Assembly (NCBI RefSeq): GCF_023053635.1
Contig: NC_086173.1
Location: forward strand, 143,563,197-143,627,196
Direction: 5' to 3'
Source of the DNA: Elgaria multicarinata webbii
Taxonomy: Eukaryota; Chordata; Lepidosauria; Squamata; Anguidae
Length of the DNA: 64,000 nt
The position numbers and the translations under genes are program-made. Positions 60,640 to 64,000 of this stretch are shown here, piece after piece. The notes below the pieces were generated by a model. It worked only from the letters and a program-made list of their open reading frames with translations. It was not told where the DNA came from and did no database searches. Within the stretch, counting starts at the first letter, position 1. Each line of letters begins with the position of its first letter.

Positions 60640-61620
60640 CAGTCCCAGACAGGGCGGGGAAGGCGGAGATACACGGCCCATTTTCCCCCACCCCCGTGGA
60701 TCAGGGCACCCAGCCTCAAGCAGGACAACAAGGGCCGCAAGCTGATGCGCGCTGGCGAGGCAGACAGGCCCGTGACGGAATCCACGAGGGCTCTTTGCGG
60801 GGCGTCACGCGCACGGCGCTCCACGCGCTCCTCCGTGGCGCAAGTACGGGATTCCGGCGAGGCGGCGTATTGCTCCACGGCCGCCCAAACCAGTGGGACG
60901 GAGAAGGCCCGGCCCGGCTCCACCCTGCCCTGCCCTGCTGAGTCGCCTGAGGGTGGGGGGTGGGAGGAATGGCCTCTGGCCGCTTCGGCGGTCGCTGCAC
61001 CCTGTGGCGGAGAGGAGAGGGCGCGGGCGCGGGCGCGCGGGGAAAGCCCACCCTCTCCAGGCTGCTGCTGCTGCTGCTGCGGCCGCCCCTGGCCCAGAAG
61101 GCCCAGCCGCGGCTCAAGCCCAGGACAGGGTGCCCCTTGGCTCCCATCTCCAGTGGGGCGCTCAACACCTACCTTCCTTCAGCCCCCCTTGCTCGTCCCT
61201 GCGGAAACCTGCAGGGGACAGGCCGGCCGGAGCAGCAGCAGCAGCGCCCACTTTTGCGCACGGGGCGACTGCAGCGGCCGCTGCAGAAAACACCGCCCTC
61301 CCCCTTCTGCCCAATGGACCGCAATCGGGTCCGCCAATGATATGGGGCCATGTGCAGTGACATCACCCCCCATCTCCTTCGAGGTGCCAATCGGCGGGCT
61401 CCGTCCGGTGCCCCGCTGAGCCGCACCTGTCAGGGCGCTCCTCGGAGCCGCGAGAGGATGCGGCTCGTGGCGGGGGGTGGGGTGGCGAGAGGAAAGGGCC
61501 GGGCCGGCCGGCCGGTCGAGCGCAGCGCCTCTGCAGCAGCAGCAGCATCAGAGGGAGGACGGCGCCGCCACAGCAGCGTCGCTTGTTTAATCCTCCGCAG
61601 CCGATCGCAGGCGTCGTAAG
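60640..61620 (-). promoter_or_regulatory. CRELD1: CpG island, probable CRELD1 promoter
   Basis: About 1 kb of CpG-rich DNA upstream of CRELD1. CCAAT boxes at 61311-61315, 61334-61338 and 61387-61391 read as inverted ATTGG on the - strand, the usual NF-Y arrangement, and a CRE-like TGACATCA lies at 61358-61365. A donor AAG|GTAGGT on the - strand (61173/61172) would end a 5' UTR exon, to be joined to the acceptor at 54192. No TATA box. The assignment is by position and strand; an upstream gene on the other strand could share it. Confidence 0.6.
61173..61290 (-). other. CRELD1: Probable CRELD1 5' UTR exon, 3' end at 61173 (start approximate)
   Basis: The donor consensus is good. The start is set loosely downstream of the CCAAT boxes. 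No transcript evidence. Confidence 0.4.
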
Positions 61621-62070
61621 GCGACCAGAGATCTCCTCCTCCTCCGGGTCTGATCTCTCTACTCAATTCAGATTTCATATAAGCAGCAGGCCATGAGATA
61701 AAAAGTATTGTTTCCAAAATATTGGAGTCCTGGGCCCAAAGGACCTCTAGGAATCCTATAGACGTTTTACCCGTTTTCTTGCATTTAATGCTCCACCCAC
61801 CCAAAAGAAAACTCTGTTATAAAAACCAAAGGTAGCTATGTTGGCCCCATGAAAAATGCTAAAACCTAGCTTAGCGTAATACTTTTATTAGGCCAATTCA
61901 AAGGTTACAGAATGCAGTAGACACTTGCACAGTATTTGGTGGGCTTTGGATTGGCCAAATTGTGCTCAATATGAATTTCAGCATAACTTTTTGGTGGGGG
62001 TGGGGACTGTTCTATAATATATATTCAGCTGGTAAGGGTGCTTGGATGAGATCATTGCCAAATGAACTTT
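61621..62070. other. Upstream flank, nothing recognised
   Basis: 61830-61935 ('ttgtgg'-less repeat-like text, 'aatacttttattaggccaat') may be an old repeat end. No gene. Confidence 0.35.
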
Positions 62071-62076
62071 CAGTTG

Positions 62077-62192
62077 AAATCGTGCAGCTCTTCAAACACC
62101 TCTTCCAACACACATAGGTAAGTATATGCACACACACACTTATATATCACCTGTGTTGGAAGAGGTGTTTGTTTGACGAGCTGCACGATTTC
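62077..62192. repeat. Inverted repeat (hairpin), about 35-bp arms
   Basis: 'aaatcgtgcagctcttcaaa' followed by 'cacctcttccaacac', and the inverse 'gtgttggaagaggtg' with 'gagctgcacgattt'. One arm has a 4-bp extra. Ends 27 bp before the next palindromic element. Confidence 0.8.
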
Positions 62193-62219
62193 GCACAGGC
62201 ACACACACTGAGAGAGTTG

Positions 62220-62442
62220 GGGCTCATCTACACCAAGCAGGATATTCCACTATGAAAGCGGTATATAAAAGGCAGGAGCCACACGACGGCTTTATAGCAG
62301 TATTGAAGTGCACTGACAACTATTGGGACCCATTGAGACATACTATATACCACTTTCCTACTGCTATATCCTGCTTGGTGTGGCTCCTGCCTTTTATATA
62401 CCGCTTTCATAGTGGAATATCCTGCTTGGTGTAGATAAGCCC
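62220..62442. mobile_element. Palindromic MITE, 223 bp, with ~63-bp inverted ends
   Basis: GGGCTCATCTACACCAAGC at the left and inverse GGGCTTATCTACACCAAGC at the right, one mismatch over about 63 bp. Flanks are TTG and TTA, perhaps a decayed 3-bp Harbinger-type duplication. The near-identity of the arms suggests a young or conversion-maintained copy. Confidence 0.75.
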
Positions 62443-62664
62443 TTATATTGGGAAATGTGGATTTTAGTTCCAATATTAGAAAACACTTCAGAATGGCATA
62501 AGTTGGAGATCAGAATGTGTTACTCTGAGAAGCAGCGGGGAAACTATGTACGAACATTTTGAAAGGCAAATGATTGTCAGCAATGGCTTCAGCTACCCTA
62601 GAGAATCGTGCTACTGCAGGAGGTTGTACTGGAGGTCATTGAGGGCCCTTCCGTGTAGAATTAG

Positions 62665-62775
62665 AAGTTTTGATCTACAGCTCCCATCATCCCTCACCAT
62701 TGGGTCTCCTGGCTGGGGCTGCTGAGAGTGGCAGTCCTACAACTAGAGGGCCACAAGTTGCCCACACCAGCCTTA
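62665..62775. repeat. Palindromic MITE-type repeat, third variant
   Basis: The core 'ctacagctcccatcatccct' and the right arm 'gagggccacaagttgcccac'. Confidence 0.6.
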
Positions 62776-62805
62776 AGGACAAACTAATTTATTATGACAT
62801 AAGCC

Positions 62806-62995
62806 AGGGGTCCCCAACAAAGTGCCCACAGGCACCATGGGGACCTCCAACTGTACCCACAAAGCTGCCCACTTCCTGCTTCTGTCAAAACATTATTTTT
62901 AATACAAACCTTAAAAAACAGTAGGATGCCAGGTTCTCCTTCCTGTTTCTGTACCTGCTGCAGATCAGCTGTTGTTGGACAGCTAGAAAAGGAAA
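62806..62995. repeat. Possible hAT-type repeat fragment (CAGGGGTCCCCAAC end)
   Basis: 'ccaggggtccccaacaaagt' is a terminus of the CAGGGG-type found in several hAT families, followed by 'gcacccatgg'-like text. No right end found. Confidence 0.4.
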
Positions 62996-63456
62996 GAGTT
63001 GATTCCTAGCCCTGCCTGGTCTTCCGCCAACACAGACCTTTCCCTTTTGCGCACTCTCTCTCTTTCTCTTTCCCTGCTCTCAGTCTCTACCCTTGCTCTT
63101 TCACTCCTTTCCCCATCCCTAGCCATCTTTCTCCCCCTTTCTAGCCTCTAGCCTCGCTCTTTCTCTATACCTTTGCCTTGCTGTTTCCCTCTCCATCACA
63201 GCTTCTAGACTTGTTCTGTTTTTTTAATTTATATTTATTATTGCATTTATAACCTTGCTCCAGCCCTTCCAGAAATCTGATCCCAGTGGGAGCTACGTCC
63301 ACTCCGTATAAACAGATCAGAAGAAGATGCAAAGAGCAGAGAGGGTGCTGCATCTTGCCATAAAATACTAGTGCTGCTCAGTCCAATTGCTAAGAATCTG
63401 TTCTGAGAACTAACCTACATGTTACATTAATTACGCCATGTGCAGCTGATCCTCAC

Positions 63457-63500
<44 letters not shown>

Positions 63501-63984
63501 ATTATATTTATTTGTATCCCGCCTTTTGCCCAATACTGAGCCTTATTCCTTATTGTAAGCATGTGGGACTCTTGATTGGGACCAGCATGCACAGGTAGGG
63601 GAGGTTTAAGCCTCCCCATCCAGCCATGCTTCCCCATCCCCCACCCCTGCTCCTAAATTCCTCTGAGTTAGAAAAAGTGGGAAAACTCCATTGGGGCCAA
63701 TGTTGCTTTATGAAGAATGTGCTCACTGTGCCAGCAGCTGCTATCAGCAATAGAGGAAGGTACGAGAGCGCTGATAATGGGAGAAGGGAGAGGAAGAAGC
63801 AGCAGGTGGACCTTATGTGGCCCATGGTTCACTCATGGAAGAACAAGGGCGTCAGTATGGGATGCAGAACTTGCAATCTCTGAAGGTTCCGCATCCTGCC
63901 CATGGAACCTCCTAGCCTTCCTCCTGGGGGTGGGGCTTAGCCTCCAGGTCCCACCCCCTAGAGGAATCCCAGATGTTATCTGAG
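62996..63984. other. Flank with simple repeats and one L2-like tail
   Basis: 63458-63500 is (ATT)n, followed by 'tttgtatcccgccttttgcc', the reversed 3' tail of an L2-type LINE or SINE. 63050-63210 is pyrimidine-rich. No gene is seen. Confidence 0.45.
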
Positions 63985-64000
63985 ACAGCGAGAGGCACAC

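Noticed and set aside
60628-61419. 263-codon ORF in the right CpG island
   Set aside because: Several overlapping ORFs on both strands are expected in CpG-rich DNA. None has a domain or a credible start.

Overview
The window is vertebrate nuclear DNA, most likely from a squamate reptile (lizard or snake). Two spliced protein-coding genes can be read through with canonical GT-AG junctions and consistent phases: PRRT3 on the + strand (coding exons 8687-22768) and CRELD1 on the - strand (coding exons 54172-40032). They converge tail to tail, the arrangement known from human 3p25.3. The squamate call rests on the repeats: tRNA-derived SINEs of the Sauria/ACA type, a BovB (RTE) LINE, many CR1 and L2 3' ends, a 5S-rRNA-derived SINE and very numerous palindromic MITEs. 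The species cannot be named from this sequence.

Layout. 1-5.5 kb: repeat-rich flank with no gene seen. 5.5-6.5 kb: CpG island with a good splice donor at 6360, the probable PRRT3 promoter and 5' UTR exon. 8.6-22.8 kb: PRRT3 coding exons (1,117 aa predicted), with a repeat-filled 8.8-kb second coding intron. 22.8-24.15 kb: PRRT3 3' UTR with AATAAA at 24121. 24.15-39.3 kb: intergenic, dominated by a 4,685-bp hAT DNA transposon (32159-36843) with a perfect 8-bp target duplication, an intact 261-codon BED zinc-finger ORF and two internal tandem arrays. 39.3-54.2 kb: CRELD1 3' UTR and ten coding exons (414 aa predicted) on the - strand. 54.2-61.2 kb: probable CRELD1 5' UTR intron, containing a 1.1-kb Harbinger-like element with strong hairpins and a 12-unit minisatellite, an LTR fossil and a CR1/L3 LINE. 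About 60.6-61.6 kb: CpG island with three CCAAT boxes and a donor, the probable CRELD1 promoter. 61.6-64 kb: non-coding, with palindromic MITEs.

The two genes are not known to act in one pathway. PRRT3 is a poorly characterised multi-pass membrane protein with a long Pro/Ser/Thr-rich N-terminal region. CRELD1 is a membrane-anchored EGF/furin-repeat protein of the secretory pathway linked in humans to atrioventricular septal defects. Their adjacency is conserved synteny, not an operon.

The most interesting non-genic object is the hAT element: it keeps an open DNA-binding (BED) ORF but no visible catalytic transposase domain, and it carries a satellite-like array in which two roughly 155-bp monomer types alternate A-B-A-B-A-B-A. 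Also notable are a seven-copy family of composite palindromic hAT-type MITEs, an L2 LINE holding two dated nested insertions, and a predicted upstream ORF in the PRRT3 leader.
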